This document shows positions 53,577 to 64,000 of a DNA stretch of 64,000 bases, piece by piece. This DNA is from Datnioides undecimradiatus (Eukaryota > Chordata > Actinopteri > Lobotiformes > Datnioididae). The stretch covers positions 11,975,107 to 12,039,106 of the forward strand of contig WARS01000029.1 in assembly GCA_008933995.1 (NCBI GenBank), in the 5' to 3' direction. Below the pieces are notes generated by a model, which saw only the letters and a program-made list of their open reading frames with translations, had not been told where the DNA came from and did not search any database. Both the position numbers and the translations under genes were made by a program. Numbering within the stretch: position 1 is the first letter of the stretch; every line of letters starts with the position of its first letter.

Positions 53577-56500
53577 TTTGTGTCCTGTTTGCAACAGATT
53601 GTTTCTTTCGCTGCCATTTTGTGGCCCTGGAAATGATTTAATTTTTCAATGGCCTGTCTGCTATCAACAGGCTTGCCTCTTGAGAGAGATGTCTGCCTTG
53701 ATAATTGTGCCATGAACCTCATCAGCATTTCAGATGAAATGGAGCTAGACGGGTCACTTTGAGTTTAAGAGACGCTAATTTGATTGAAATTCAAACTGGG
53801 AGCACCAGGAAGTAGATTGTGCCTTTTTCTGTAATGTGCTCCGCTCACTCATGTCGCTTTTCTCCTCCAGTTACACAGCGATTGTTTTCGCTGCTGATGC
53901 TATTTTTTATATTTTGAATTCCAAGTGGCTGCTTAGCCTTCCTGAATGTCTTCGAGTGTTGAGGGATAGAAAATTGAGCAGTGGGGGGGAATCTGGGAAT
54001 CAGCAATTAGGGAGCATCTAGCCCTGAGTCTAGACTGGACGTGTCACATGAATGGCACATAGCGTGTCATGTGAGCAACATGCTATGTGTCCGTATGGGT
54101 CAGTTTAAAATCAGTCTTATATCTTTCATAATCTTTCCAAAGAGTATTTACATATGAGATCAAGATGTACAGCAATGTATTATATATCTGATGCTTGCAA
54201 CTTTTTTTTAACCAAACCCATGGCTTGGTAGATTAAGCTTTTTCCTATATTACTGCATTAAATTGTAATGTATTACCAATATTCAACCTGTATGATAATG
54301 GGTTTTTGAGGACAAAAATGCTAATGATTTCAATATAGTTGATTTTTTTAATCAACGTAAAGAAATGTTTTGAAATAGATAAGTTTAATATTAAAAAAGA
54401 TAAAGAAATGTCAGTGTAGTGGCATTAATACAAAATAATATTTGTTACAAGCTAACATCGTCCTGTTTTTCTGCGTCACCAAATAAAGTACATTTGTTCG
54501 TGACACTGAAAGTAGAGGGTTGCATATGAATGAATTGTAAACTGAAGATACCGAAAGCTTAAATGTACAGTAGTGATCGGTCCCAACACTGATCTGTTGG
54601 AAGGAGCAGTGTTGATTACAATGACATCGTGTCTGTTTTAGAAGATGGATAAGTGAAAAACAGATCTGACTTGCAGTCTCTTATGATTTAGAAAGGCTTT
54701 AGACCAAAGTAATACCTTTTACTACATTTGTTAGTAGAAATAGAATTTTTTCATACAAAAGGCAATTTATTATTCATTTAGCACATTATCTTCATGTCCA
54801 ATTATTCCTCTGACATGCTTTATGATGGCAGTGGAAAAGGTTAAATTGCGTGTGGCTACACGGTATCAGGAGTGCTATCACTTACACCTTGTTGGCATCT
54901 TATCGCACCCCTTCCCGCTGTCAGCGGGGAGTGCTCATTTTTAAAGGAGATTTGCATCAAATCCAAGCAGCATTTTCTATGACACTCTAATTGTACTGAT
55001 GTCTGCCTCTCCCAAAAGGTCAGAGATGTGATGGGATTACATTTGGAATACTGCAGTGTGATTAACGGGCTGGTGGGGGGAAATGGAGGCAATCAAAGCT
55101 GAAAGTGGCTCCATCTGATTTTAGTTTTTCTTCAGGGAAAAAAAATATCATTTTTGGCACACAGAATAGAAAATAATCAATCGATATTTACAGCTCCATC
55201 AAATGCGGATCAATCATATTCACATTATGGAAACAAAACCTTTTTTTTTTTTTTTTAAACTGGACAACCATTTGTCAAATCCCGTCACTGATGTGCTGGA
55301 CATAAAGATAATTACACAAGCAAAATAAGCAAATAACCATATATTTTTCTGTATTAATGCAGAATGCTTATGCAGAAATATTGCAACAATGTCCCTCCAA
55401 AAAAGGATAAATTGCAACATTTTTGCCTCAAAAGTACTTTATATTGAGCTCCTTTTCCAGCTGGCTAATTATTCTCTCTCTTGCATAACAGGATAAAATA
55501 AATTAGTCCTCTTTCCACTTTTGCTTCAGCAAAATCCTGTTGAGCAGTCCCAGTATTTATAGAAATAGAATGTTTCACTCTGGAGGAAAGTGGAGAAAAG
55601 CTTCCTTTGACTTAATATTCATTATGTACATGATTAATTACTATATAGCCTCAGACTATCAAAAGATAGTCAGAGATATCATATTTTACATGTATTTAAT
55701 TAGTGTGCACTTTGAGACCTGTGCCCTTGCAGGCCCAAAATGCTGAACTTTTTATGCGAGGAATTTCAATTACATGCTCCTTCTCAAATTGAGGGCTAGG
55801 ACTATGCACGAGAGAAGTCATTGGGGCTTTTTCAATTGGTCTCAGGAGATGCCCAAGGTTTCACAGATGAGAAGAAATCACAGTCACACAATCCCGTAGA
55901 TCAGGGCTCCCCTGCTCCACAGCTCTAAAATTAGGGCAATATATCAGAAGGAGCTATCAACACTTACGTCAACATTGTTTCAAAAGAAATATGAGATTTT
56001 TTTCTTTTCCAGTGCTTACGTCCTGTTGTTTAATACATTTGCCTGAGAAACGATGGCAGGTCTATGTCTCATTAGTGTCATGAATTTTATTTTTTGATAT
56101 CATTCTGTTTCATGTGCCTAATATAAACCAGGCATTCATTTCCCAGTCTCATTGGAATCTGTTAGATAAAGCACTGTAATTTATATTGCTCCTGCATGAT
56201 ATGCTTATGCATGAGCAAAGGGGACAGAATCATCAAAGTGACCATATAATATATGGAAAGCGCTGCAGAGTCATGAAATATTACCCACAAAAACAAGCTG
56301 CGTATTATGGGCCCAGCATGAGGTGCATGTTTTAATTCCAAAACAGTAATTCATTTCCATAAAAACAAATACAATATGCTGATATTCTCATCTGTTATCA
56401 CATGTGAAGGTCATTAATAAAGCGATATTCCCCCTGAGACCTCCACTAAACACAGATGCACACACACAGATGTAGACATAAATATGTGTCATTATGGCTC

Positions 56501-57445
56501 TGTGATATGATGTAGTGCTTAAAACAGTAACAAAAAAAAACCTTTTTTATTTATTTCTTTGGTGAAATTAAAAAACTGCTCTCTTTCAAATGTATAAGAA
56601 AACTGTGAGCTTTTTAATTGGCATACATGCTGATTGGGAGGTACACAACAGGAAGAAGGAGATGAATTGCCTTTATGCTTGGAAGAAAAAAAAAGGAAAA
56701 AGTAATGGCTCATTCAGTTCCCTGCCGTTATTGTGATTTAGTTGTTCTTTTTATTTGAACACTGGAGCCGTTGGTTTAAGTTGCTGAATATTTTTTTTGT
56801 GTGTTGTAAACCCTAATACACTGCATGCGTTTAGGGTATGCTGCTAAAATGTGGTTGTTTTCCATCTGAAACCTAAACAGCGCCAATTTCCGGCCCCCTG
56901 TGTCTGTTCAATGCTATACACCTCAACAGTAAGCAACTCTCCACTGTTCCACTGCGCTGCCTAATATTATATTAATAACATTTGGACACAGAGCAGTGAT
57001 TACCTCAGCAGCCCAAAACAAAGGCAAAACCCAAAGCACAATACAATGCAACCAGTAATACATTTTCCAATGATCTGCTGTAAATGGGCGCACTGGTCTG
57101 TGATAAGAAGAAACAAATATTATCTCTGGTCCCTGCTAAATCAGCAGAACAGAGTTATTGATCTGGCTCCTCGCATTGCCAATAGAATTTTAAGTCCCCT
57201 TGGTAGCAAAGACGGCTTGCTCCGGGTATTGATGTCATTATCACGATTTCAGTACAGCAAAAAGGTGGTCACCTGCAATTCCCTGGGCCTCCAAGCACAC
57301 CGCAGGCTCAATTACAATGTCCGCTCTCCAGATGTTAAAGGCAGTGACAGAAATTAACTTTTGACACTGCTGCGAATAGCTAAAAGATGATTGTTTGGTG
57401 TTTTTTTTGTAAAACAAATTTTTTATTGTAAACATGTGATCTCTA

Positions 57446-57449
<4 letters not shown>

Positions 57450-57484
<35 letters not shown>

Positions 57485-57494
57485 CACACACACA
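57450..57494. repeat. (GT)n-(TA)n-(CA)n self-complementary repeat
   Basis: A GT array runs into TATATATA and then CACACACACA, so the GT and CA arms can pair around the TA centre. A short AT-rich tail follows to about 57516. Confidence 0.85.
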
Positions 57495-57559
57495 GTATAT
57501 ATAATATATATTATATGCTCTGTTCCTAAAACCATGTGAACTCATTCACATTATTTAAC

Positions 57560-57579
57560 TTTTTTTTTTTTTTTTTTTT
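57560..57579 (+). repeat. Poly(T) run
   Basis: About 20 consecutive T. Could be the tail of a minus-strand retroposon, but no duplication was found. Confidence 0.85.
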
Positions 57580-58624
57580 GGAAATACGCCTTCATGAGTA
57601 TTTTGGTATTTTGCAGCTCTGGGTCGAGAATTGTAGGCTGCAGTAGAAATCATTAATGAGACCTTTGATGGCATTTTGGGTGCAAATTCAAGAGCCTCAT
57701 CTAGCTACTCAGCATGTAGACCCATTTAGAGAAGGAGCAAGCTCAAATCAATAAGTCGGGACATTTGAGTGAAACACACAGACTTTGTTTATCCTGTGCA
57801 AATGCGCTCCATGAAACACAGATGTGGGGGGTAAATTCCAAAATCGCATGAGGTCCCCGTGCAATTGTATTGTATTGTGAATAAGACTTTATCTGTTTCC
57901 ACATATATTTGTTGCATTGATTTGTGCTCTTTTTGTAGATTTAATTTTAATTTATTCAAATTGCAAGAAAGCAGTTATGTACAGAACAACAACACACGGA
58001 CACACAGAGTTGCCAGTTGGGGTTTGATTTGATCACAACTAGTAGGTACAAAGGTAAAGAACAGACAGTGTGCCAAACTGTGTGTAGCTACAAGATTCAT
58101 TCAGAAAACCGGGAATGTAATACACAGCTAGCCAGTTATTGACGACGGAGGTAATATTGCAATATAAAAATACCGCAGTGCCTTTTTGGATTCTTTCATT
58201 GGCCCATACAGAGTCAGACAGATTATCCAAGCTCTTGAAAAAGATGTACAGAATAGCGCAGTGCACAAAGGACCTCTTTCACAACACACGCATAGCAGAG
58301 AAAACCCAACAGGCGAGCGTTGAGTGAAAAGCAATAGAGTTGGCCCTGACTTTATTGCTAACACACTAAATAGCAAACTAAATAGCACTTTTTGCTGACT
58401 CTATTAACTTCTTTGTTGGGGAATTTGAATTTTCCCCAGCCTGAACATGAGTTAAGAACATTTGTTTGTTTGTTTTTTTTCCTTTGCTCCACTTGTTCCA
58501 ACATTTATTAATTTAATTCCTTTGACTATTAACTTAGCATGAAAAGGCTAGAGTGGATGAATTTAGGGATCAGAGTTATTGTTGCTAAATGTGTTTCTCT
58601 CTCTTTTGTTTTTTCCCCTGTCAG

Positions 58625-58734
58625 ATGCAACAATCGGACCCAGTGTATTGTGATCACGGGTTCAGATGTCTTCCCTGACCCCTGCCCAGGGACCTACAAG
58701 TACCTGGAGGTCCAGTATGAGTGTGTGCCCTACA
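58625..58734 (+). CDS. adgrl2: Latrophilin-2 coding exon 4: end of the Gal-lectin domain
   Basis: The 110-nt exon completes Arg97 and encodes residues 98-133, starting [16 protein letters not shown] and ending [11 protein letters not shown], plus the first base (A) of the next codon. Cysteines at 98, 104, 117 and 130 bring the domain total to eight, as expected for the four-disulfide latrophilin lectin fold. An N-glycosylation sequon (Asn100-Arg-Thr) is present. [10 protein letters not shown] differs from the CIVVTGSDVF I recall for human ADGRL2 at one residue. The acceptor is TTTTCCCCTGTCAG ending at 58624. The donor GTAAGT at 58735 is a perfect consensus. This boundary is the position of the optional KVEQK insert (splice site A) in latrophilins. 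The next expected exon, encoding the start of the olfactomedin region (FVCPG), is not in the window. Confidence 0.98.
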
Positions 58735-58767
58735 GTAAGTATGACCCTTCTGTCATGAATTGAAAAC

Positions 58768-58980
58768 TCTCCCTCCCCCCCTCCACCTCCACCTCTACCT
58801 CTTCCACCCTCCCCATGCTCAGTTTCTCTCCTCCTCTCTGCCCTTTCTCTCCTCTGTGTCACACCATATCCCATCTCATTTCTTCCTCCTGCCTTGTCCA
58901 GACAGTCTGCACTCTTCACGTGCAACACCTTCCAGCACGCTTTTTTCCTCCGTCTCCTCTTCCATTCGTGTCGCACCATG
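58768..58980 (+). repeat. Pyrimidine-rich stretch directly after exon 4
   Basis: CTCC, CACCTC and TCTTCC units dominate for about 200 bases, beginning 33 bases after the exon 4 donor. It is non-coding. Such tracts bind PTB/PCBP-type splicing factors, and the adjacent junction is the alternative splice site A of latrophilins, so a regulatory role is possible. Confidence 0.6.
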
Positions 58981-59992
58981 AACTTTTCATGAAATATGAC
59001 CTGTAAAACCCTTTGGTCCTCTTCTGTACTGACTTTATTATTGATGTGCTCGCCGTGTTCCCATACGATCGACGAGCCTGGTTATGAAGTAGCAGAATAG
59101 AGGGAGGTTAGAGGCAGGAAGTCAGGCTGACTCTCCATGATGGCAAGCAAGTGTTTCATTACTCAGGTCTTGTTCGGAGAAGTCTGTGAGGCTCAGAAAC
59201 GCATCTTACCTCGATGGCTTAATGTACATCCATACAACAGATGTTGGAAGTATGTTAACAGATGTTTCATTATGTAACAGAACAGAACAGGCTCCACTCA
59301 TAAGTCAACAAGGTAATATTTCATCTGTAGAGATAGTGTTAACATTTTGTCTGGTTCTTAGTTGCTAAAATATTCATTGTCATTCAGCTCCCAAACAATC
59401 TTTAGATTGCCCTTTGTCCTTTAAGCTGCCATGTTCATTTGCAATTTGTGAAGGAAATTCCTCCATGTAACCTTTACAAACTGATTAATGACAAAGATTT
59501 AGATGAATTGCCAGAATCACTAATCAGGTGGAACTGAAATAATTAGAGTGGGAGTAAAAGGAGGATAGTGTTTGGCAGCTCTTGTAGAGAGAATTCTGCA
59601 CCGATGTCTTTAGATATGTTTCAGTTTTAAATCAACTGAGAGGAGAAATTCAGCACAAATCTAAATGATGCACATCATTTCTACAGTACTTTTGTCTATA
59701 AAACACTGCACATATTTTATAGAATACAGAAATATAGAAACACATTTTTATAGAACATTTTTTCGGCATTGCTCATTACCAGTATACCTGTCCAAGCTGT
59801 CCCCTTTAGTGTTGAATCAGAATGCATTAGTGAACATCATTAGGTGGGGAAACTCATTACAACTTAAAGGTTAACCTCTCTGAGGCTTTGAGGACCTGTA
59901 ATTAAAAATGGAATAAGCAGTAATGAGTATTTGAGTCCACCTTACTGAGGAAAGCCAAATCCTGTAGCTTTTCCCCTTAATGCCACTTGCTT

Positions 59993-60030
59993 GTTTTTTT
60001 TTTTTTGTTTGTTTTGTTTTTTTTTTTTTG
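59993..60030 (+). repeat. T-rich run with G interruptions
   Basis: Two long T runs are separated by GTTTGTTTTG. Confidence 0.85.
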
Positions 60031-60339
60031 CTTTTCTGTTTTTTTGCCTCATAGTTAAGTGAAGTATCGATCCCATGTCGTGCTGTGTTACCTCAAACCT
60101 TAATAGTAGGATTAGCCTCAAGGTGCACTCATGTCCACCCACTGTTATGATTGTCTTTTGCCTCCTTCTTGCACCGAGGAAAGAGTCAGGCCCGCTGTAG
60201 TGTGGCAAAAAATAAACTTCAGCCCAAGGACTCTCAGTCCTGGCAAAGTGTGTCTGACAGAAATTCCAAAGAGGTCCTCACTTCACTCTAAGCGGTTTCA
60301 AACATGCATGTCTGTAGCCCCATCTTTTTGCTTCTCAAG

Positions 60340-60399
60340 GTCCATGCCCAACCAGAATAGGACCAAGAACACAGAATGTATCCTATCGCAACTGCCCCG
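60340..60399 (+). other. Candidate 60-nt cassette exon in intron 4 (unproven)
   Basis: The segment is preceded by a pyrimidine-rich acceptor (CATCTTTTTGCTTCTCAAG, ending 60339) and followed by a consensus donor, CCCCG|GTAAGT, at 60400. Its length is a multiple of three. After exon 4 (phase 1) it stays open, reading SPCPTRIG, then a middle part, then NVSYRNCP, and returns to phase 1. It would add about 20 residues with two cysteines and one N-glycosylation sequon between the Gal-lectin and olfactomedin domains, where latrophilins normally carry the optional KVEQK insert. I know of no homologue, and chance openness over 20 codons is not rare. Confidence 0.25.
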
Positions 60400-61586
60400 G
60401 TAAGTGCTTAGTGTTCTCCCGGTCTGATCCAGTCCACACAAGCCCAGTCCAGCCTTTCCCACTCAAGCCCTTTTGTAAACTGTGATAGATTGTGATTTAC
60501 AGGCAAGTTCTGTGTTATGTTTCTTTCCTCTTACCAGCCCTCCTGTCTCCTCTTTCCCCAAAATAAAATCCATATAGCCCAGATCATTTTGTGGAGTCAG
60601 ACTAACGCAGAGAAAGGCAATCATAGGGAAAGATTTACTGAGCTTTTCCACACCAGACCGAACGCTGACTACAGTTTTCAGATGGGATAGCAAATACCTT
60701 ACTACAGTTTTCTAGTTTTTTTTTGGTTTTTTAGATGGAATAGATCATATGCCAAACACCAAGATTTGTGATTAAAAACATTGCAGTGGTTCAGGAGCTT
60801 AGGATCCCCTGGATTTGCTGGGATACAAGACTTGAGAAGTTGTTTTGCAAGAAAACGTATTAAATCCCCATTAAGCTGATCAGCGACGGGGCCGCAGACA
60901 GTGTCCTCATTTTGACTTGTAACTGCTGCCCCTTAAAGTCTATCAGTCCCATGAAATACAACCAGCAGTTTAATAACATTATATTATAAACAGCTGTGTT
61001 TTTGTCCCTTCCACTGACTGAATGTAATGTGCTATCAAATTCATTCATTCTATTGTCCAAGATTTTGCATAATCACACAGGCAATTTTGGATTTTCCCCT
61101 TCTGTGCAAGTGGTTTTTGCAACAAGTTGCCTGCATTTCCACCATTTTCATCCTCTTGGCTTCATAATGTGGTTCTTGTCACACTGCTCTCATTAGCAAC
61201 ATTATCTTCAGGTCCCAGCCAAGGATTTAAATTTTGCCTTCACCTGGCACTGGGTTGCCCTTCAATTGGCAGAATTGCTTGAATCAGGCAACATAAAAGC
61301 CAACACTTTTAAAAAAAAAAATAAAAAAATATTAAGGCTGCTCTGTGCACACTTTTTGAAATGGTGTAAAAGTTGCCACTCCTATTCTACTCTCTTGCTA
61401 AAGTGTAGGGACATGCCAGTGAGCATAAACACTCCTTAATGATGCTAATATTTTCATTTCCCATCACATTTTAATGCCAGTAAACCCCTTGCCCCATGTG
61501 ACAGTGATGGCCAGATTTTGAAAATTGAACTTAAGCTGCAACAGAATGATTTTTGGGTCCCCTGTGGTCGTTATTTTCTTCAGTTT

Positions 61587-61588
<2 letters not shown>

Positions 61589-61637
<49 letters not shown>
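61589..61637 (+). repeat. (GT)n microsatellite
   Basis: About 24 uninterrupted GT units in intron 4. Confidence 0.95.
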
Positions 61638-61638
<1 letters not shown>

Positions 61639-64000
61639 CAGTTTTGCCTCTTTAATCATTCAGAATAGATTACACAATGCTTTAATTTAGATTAAATACT
61701 TGAGCCACTAACTGAGTCTGCAGTTGACAGCAGACATCCATCCATATCAAGACGGAGCACCTGATTATTAACAGTGATTATTAATAGCCATTATAATTTC
61801 ATTAGTAATAGTTCACAGACAATAGTTCACAACAGGAATTGCCCAGAAAGTCTGTCTAGTAGAGAAAGTTTAGGGTCTTCAGGGTTAGTGCGGGTCGGGA
61901 TGTGTCTCATGTTTGTTTGTTTTTAATGTTGCTATATTAAAAGTGACTGACTCTCTTCCCTTCCCCTGTGCAATCTGCAGGAAACCTCCACGGCTATCTG
62001 ACTCACTCTCTTCATCCACTGACCGATTTCTGATCACACTGATTGCTATTTCTATTTTTACATTTCTACTAACGTCATCAGGTCACGTCATGTGTTCTCC
62101 TTTTCTTTCCAGGTTTCCTTCACGCCATCTTTCTCTGTCCTCTCCTCGCCTCTTCTGTGTCTTTTATGCGGCTGAGGCAGCTTCTGAGAAGTCGACTGTT
62201 TTTTGTAATTTGTAATTTGTTTGCTTCCTATCCATGTTTGATCTCTTAGTTAGCCGCAGCACATTTAAATTTCCTCCCCAGACTGGCGCGCATTCATTTA
62301 CGGATCCACCTGAATCTCTGGTTTCCACTGCTTTTTCTGCCACTGAAGCCTAGGTCAGACTCAACAATTATAACAGATTCACATTCTAGTATGAACCTGC
62401 ACTAATTGAAGCCGGAGGGTTGCAGGATTCAAGGCGAACCTAATTTATGATTGCTCTCATTATCCCACGGTGCAAACTGCCCCAACATGTGTACAATTAG
62501 TATTTCAGCGTTGATTCTTGCAGGCCCTCTGTTGAGCTTTTGCATTGGGATTCAGTTTGAGACTGAAATCTGAGACAGACACAGAAACCAACAGAAGTGA
62601 TGATCAACATTAAGGGCAAAAGAACAAACACCAGCAGTCTATAGTTGGGAGATTAGCATCTCCAACAGCAAACAGTTATTATATTTACTATAATGTTGGA
62701 ATATTACATATTAAATCATACAATATCATATAGCAAGGTTGGTCCACATTTTTAGAAATTACTTTGTAAGTCAATGAAGTTTCCTAACAACATTTCTCCG
62801 TTGAATATAAACTTTAGTACCTTTCAATCTGATGTGGTTGAGCATTTTTTAATGTTACTTCTCCTGTTTTTTTTTCCTTACACATCATAAATATCACTGA
62901 ATATCTGTTTTCCTGTGACCATTTAGTTAGTAGTAAACTGTCCCAGTTGGGATCAACGTCTGGTTTGTCTTCTTGTCTGACCTCAGCTTTAGACTAACCT
63001 GAGAAACATCTTTTTTGAAGAATTGTTGTAAAATTTTGATGCAGTTAAAAATAAGCTGGTTGTTAAATTTATAAAACTTTTTTGAGTCTTGTGATTGTGT
63101 TTCACAAATCGTCATTTACATCTCAGATTAATGAACTGAGTAACGGTTCTTAGCACACTTGTTTTTGGAGTGCCTTGTTTGAATGTGCCCATGTTGGCTA
63201 ATTTATCGCAGACTTGTATTGGAAAGCACAAAATAACTCTGCAAATTAGGTGTGGTGCCCTACTCTGGAATTAAACGTTTCAACAGTGAGTGCACATAAG
63301 CTATATTAATGTATTTTGCTCCAGTGATTTCCACTGATTACCTGCTTCCTTGATAAGGCCACAGTTAGTTTGTTTTTATTTTTTTCTTCTGTGTACACAT
63401 GGCTTTATAATTTTTAAAAGTGGTGAATGAAGATTAGAGAATTATGTAGAGGCTATGCTTTTGTATTATTCAGGAATTACACTGTCAAGAATGATACTAT
63501 ATTTACTGTGCTCAAGCCTGTTTCAAAGATATGGCAAATAAGTATGTGCAACTCTATATGTAACTTACAACTTTCTTTTTCCATTAAATTGGGCTCGGGT
63601 CATGGTGGTGGGTGGATTAAAACAGTGTGAACGCAGCTTGGTTTGGCTTTTCAACCAAATATGTGAGTCATGTTGAGTGAAATTCTAATTAACATAAATC
63701 AAAATGATGCGAGAAATATCACTTTACTGTAGTTTGCACATTATTGAGTCTCAGAAAATGTTTATATTAAGCTAGAATTATTTTACAGTATTTATAACTT
63801 AAAGGAAATCGTCTTCCCAGAATTGCTCACTTACGTATGAAACACTAAGCAAAGATGTTTATGAATATATGAATGTCAATGGTCATTAGTGATACTGGCA
63901 GGCATTTGGCAGTCTATCAAATATGAGATCCATCCACCACTGTGCTGTGTACCAGTTGTTACAATTGGTGCTGATCACAAACGTGATCAGAGCATTCGCT

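Larger units (their letters stand above)
46725..58624 (+). other. Intron 3 (11.9 kb), no recognised coding exon
   Basis: It lies between the two Gal-lectin exons, starting GTAAAT and ending CTGTCAG. It holds poly(A) at 47248-47268, (GT)n at 53508-53576, a decayed Tc1/mariner fragment at 52860-53112, a GT/TA/CA hairpin at 57450-57494, and poly(T) runs at 49681-49697, 55241-55256 and 57560-57579. The 47700-48350 stretch is strongly AT-rich and otherwise featureless. Confidence 0.9.
7970..64000 (+). other. adgrl2: Latrophilin-2-like adhesion GPCR gene, 5' part (partial gene)
   Basis: Latrophilins are adhesion G-protein-coupled receptors at synapses and other cell contacts. Their ectodomain carries an N-terminal Gal-lectin domain followed by an olfactomedin domain, which bind teneurins and FLRTs. 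The window shows a CpG-rich start region, a signal-peptide exon and two exons that complete the Gal-lectin domain, all on the + strand. Splice phases agree: exon 2 ends with one base of a Gly codon, exon 3 ends with two bases of an Arg codon, and exon 4 ends with one base of the next codon. The mature start reads [15 protein letters not shown]. By recall this fits ADGRL2 better than ADGRL1 (LSRAGLPFGLM) or ADGRL3 (FSRAPIPMAVV). The paralogue (2a or 2b in fish) cannot be decided from this window. The gene continues past position 64000. The left boundary is inferred from CpG density only. Confidence 0.93.
58735..64000 (+). other. Intron 4, 5' part (continues beyond window)
   Basis: It begins GTAAGT. 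A pyrimidine-rich stretch follows directly (about 58768-58980). A 60-nt phase-compatible candidate cassette exon lies at 60340-60399. A (GT)n tract lies at 61589-61637, T-rich runs at 59993-60030 and an A-rich run at 61311-61329. No sequence for the olfactomedin-domain exon was found. Confidence 0.85.

Noticed and set aside
61981-62215. Strong acceptor (CAATCTGCAG) followed by an open stretch
   Set aside because: In the phase required after exon 4 it meets TGA after about 18 codons, has no good donor, and shows no olfactomedin-region sequence.
58735-64000. Search for the 15-nt KVEQK microexon of latrophilin splice site A
   Set aside because: No AG-bounded sequence encoding K-V-E-Q-K in the required phase was found by eye. 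It may lie beyond the window or be absent.

Overview
The window is vertebrate nuclear DNA, most likely from a teleost fish. It is AT-rich and mostly non-coding, with many (CA)n, (GT)n, (CT)n and (AT)n microsatellites, a decayed Tc1/mariner fragment and a fish-type retroposon tail. The coding exons are short and bounded by GT-AG splice sites. There are no prokaryotic features: no operons, no Shine-Dalgarno sites and no CRISPR arrays. Nearly all open frames of 60-160 codons are chance or microsatellite frames.

One gene is recognised, on the + strand: the 5' part of a latrophilin adhesion GPCR. The best match by recall is latrophilin-2 (ADGRL2/LPHN2; adgrl2 in fish). Three coding exons join in phase. 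Exon 2 (29417-29601) carries the start codon and signal peptide. Exon 3 (46511-46724) and exon 4 (58625-58734) together encode the whole Gal-lectin/SUEL (rhamnose-binding-like) domain with its eight cysteines. The N-terminal 133 residues are therefore present. The olfactomedin, HormR, GAIN and seven-transmembrane parts must lie beyond position 64000. A CpG-rich block at about 7970-8770 ending in a strong donor at 8764/8765 is the likely promoter and non-coding exon 1.

Layout: 1-7970, upstream DNA with no recognised gene; 7970-8764, CpG island and 5' UTR exon; 8765-29416, intron 1 (20.7 kb); 29417-29601, exon 2; 29602-46510, intron 2 (16.9 kb); 46511-46724, exon 3; 46725-58624, intron 3 (11.9 kb); 58625-58734, exon 4; 58735-64000, start of intron 4.

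The items most worth a second look are: a 309-bp poly(A)-tailed insert with an 11-bp perfect flanking duplication just upstream of exon 2 (29030-29360); a 60-nt, phase-compatible open candidate cassette exon in intron 4 (60340-60399); a pre-miRNA-like hairpin at 17797-17861; a 22-bp palindrome made of two inverted forkhead-type sites at 26171-26192; and upstream ORFs in the 5' leader. I found no evidence of a wholly new multi-gene system.
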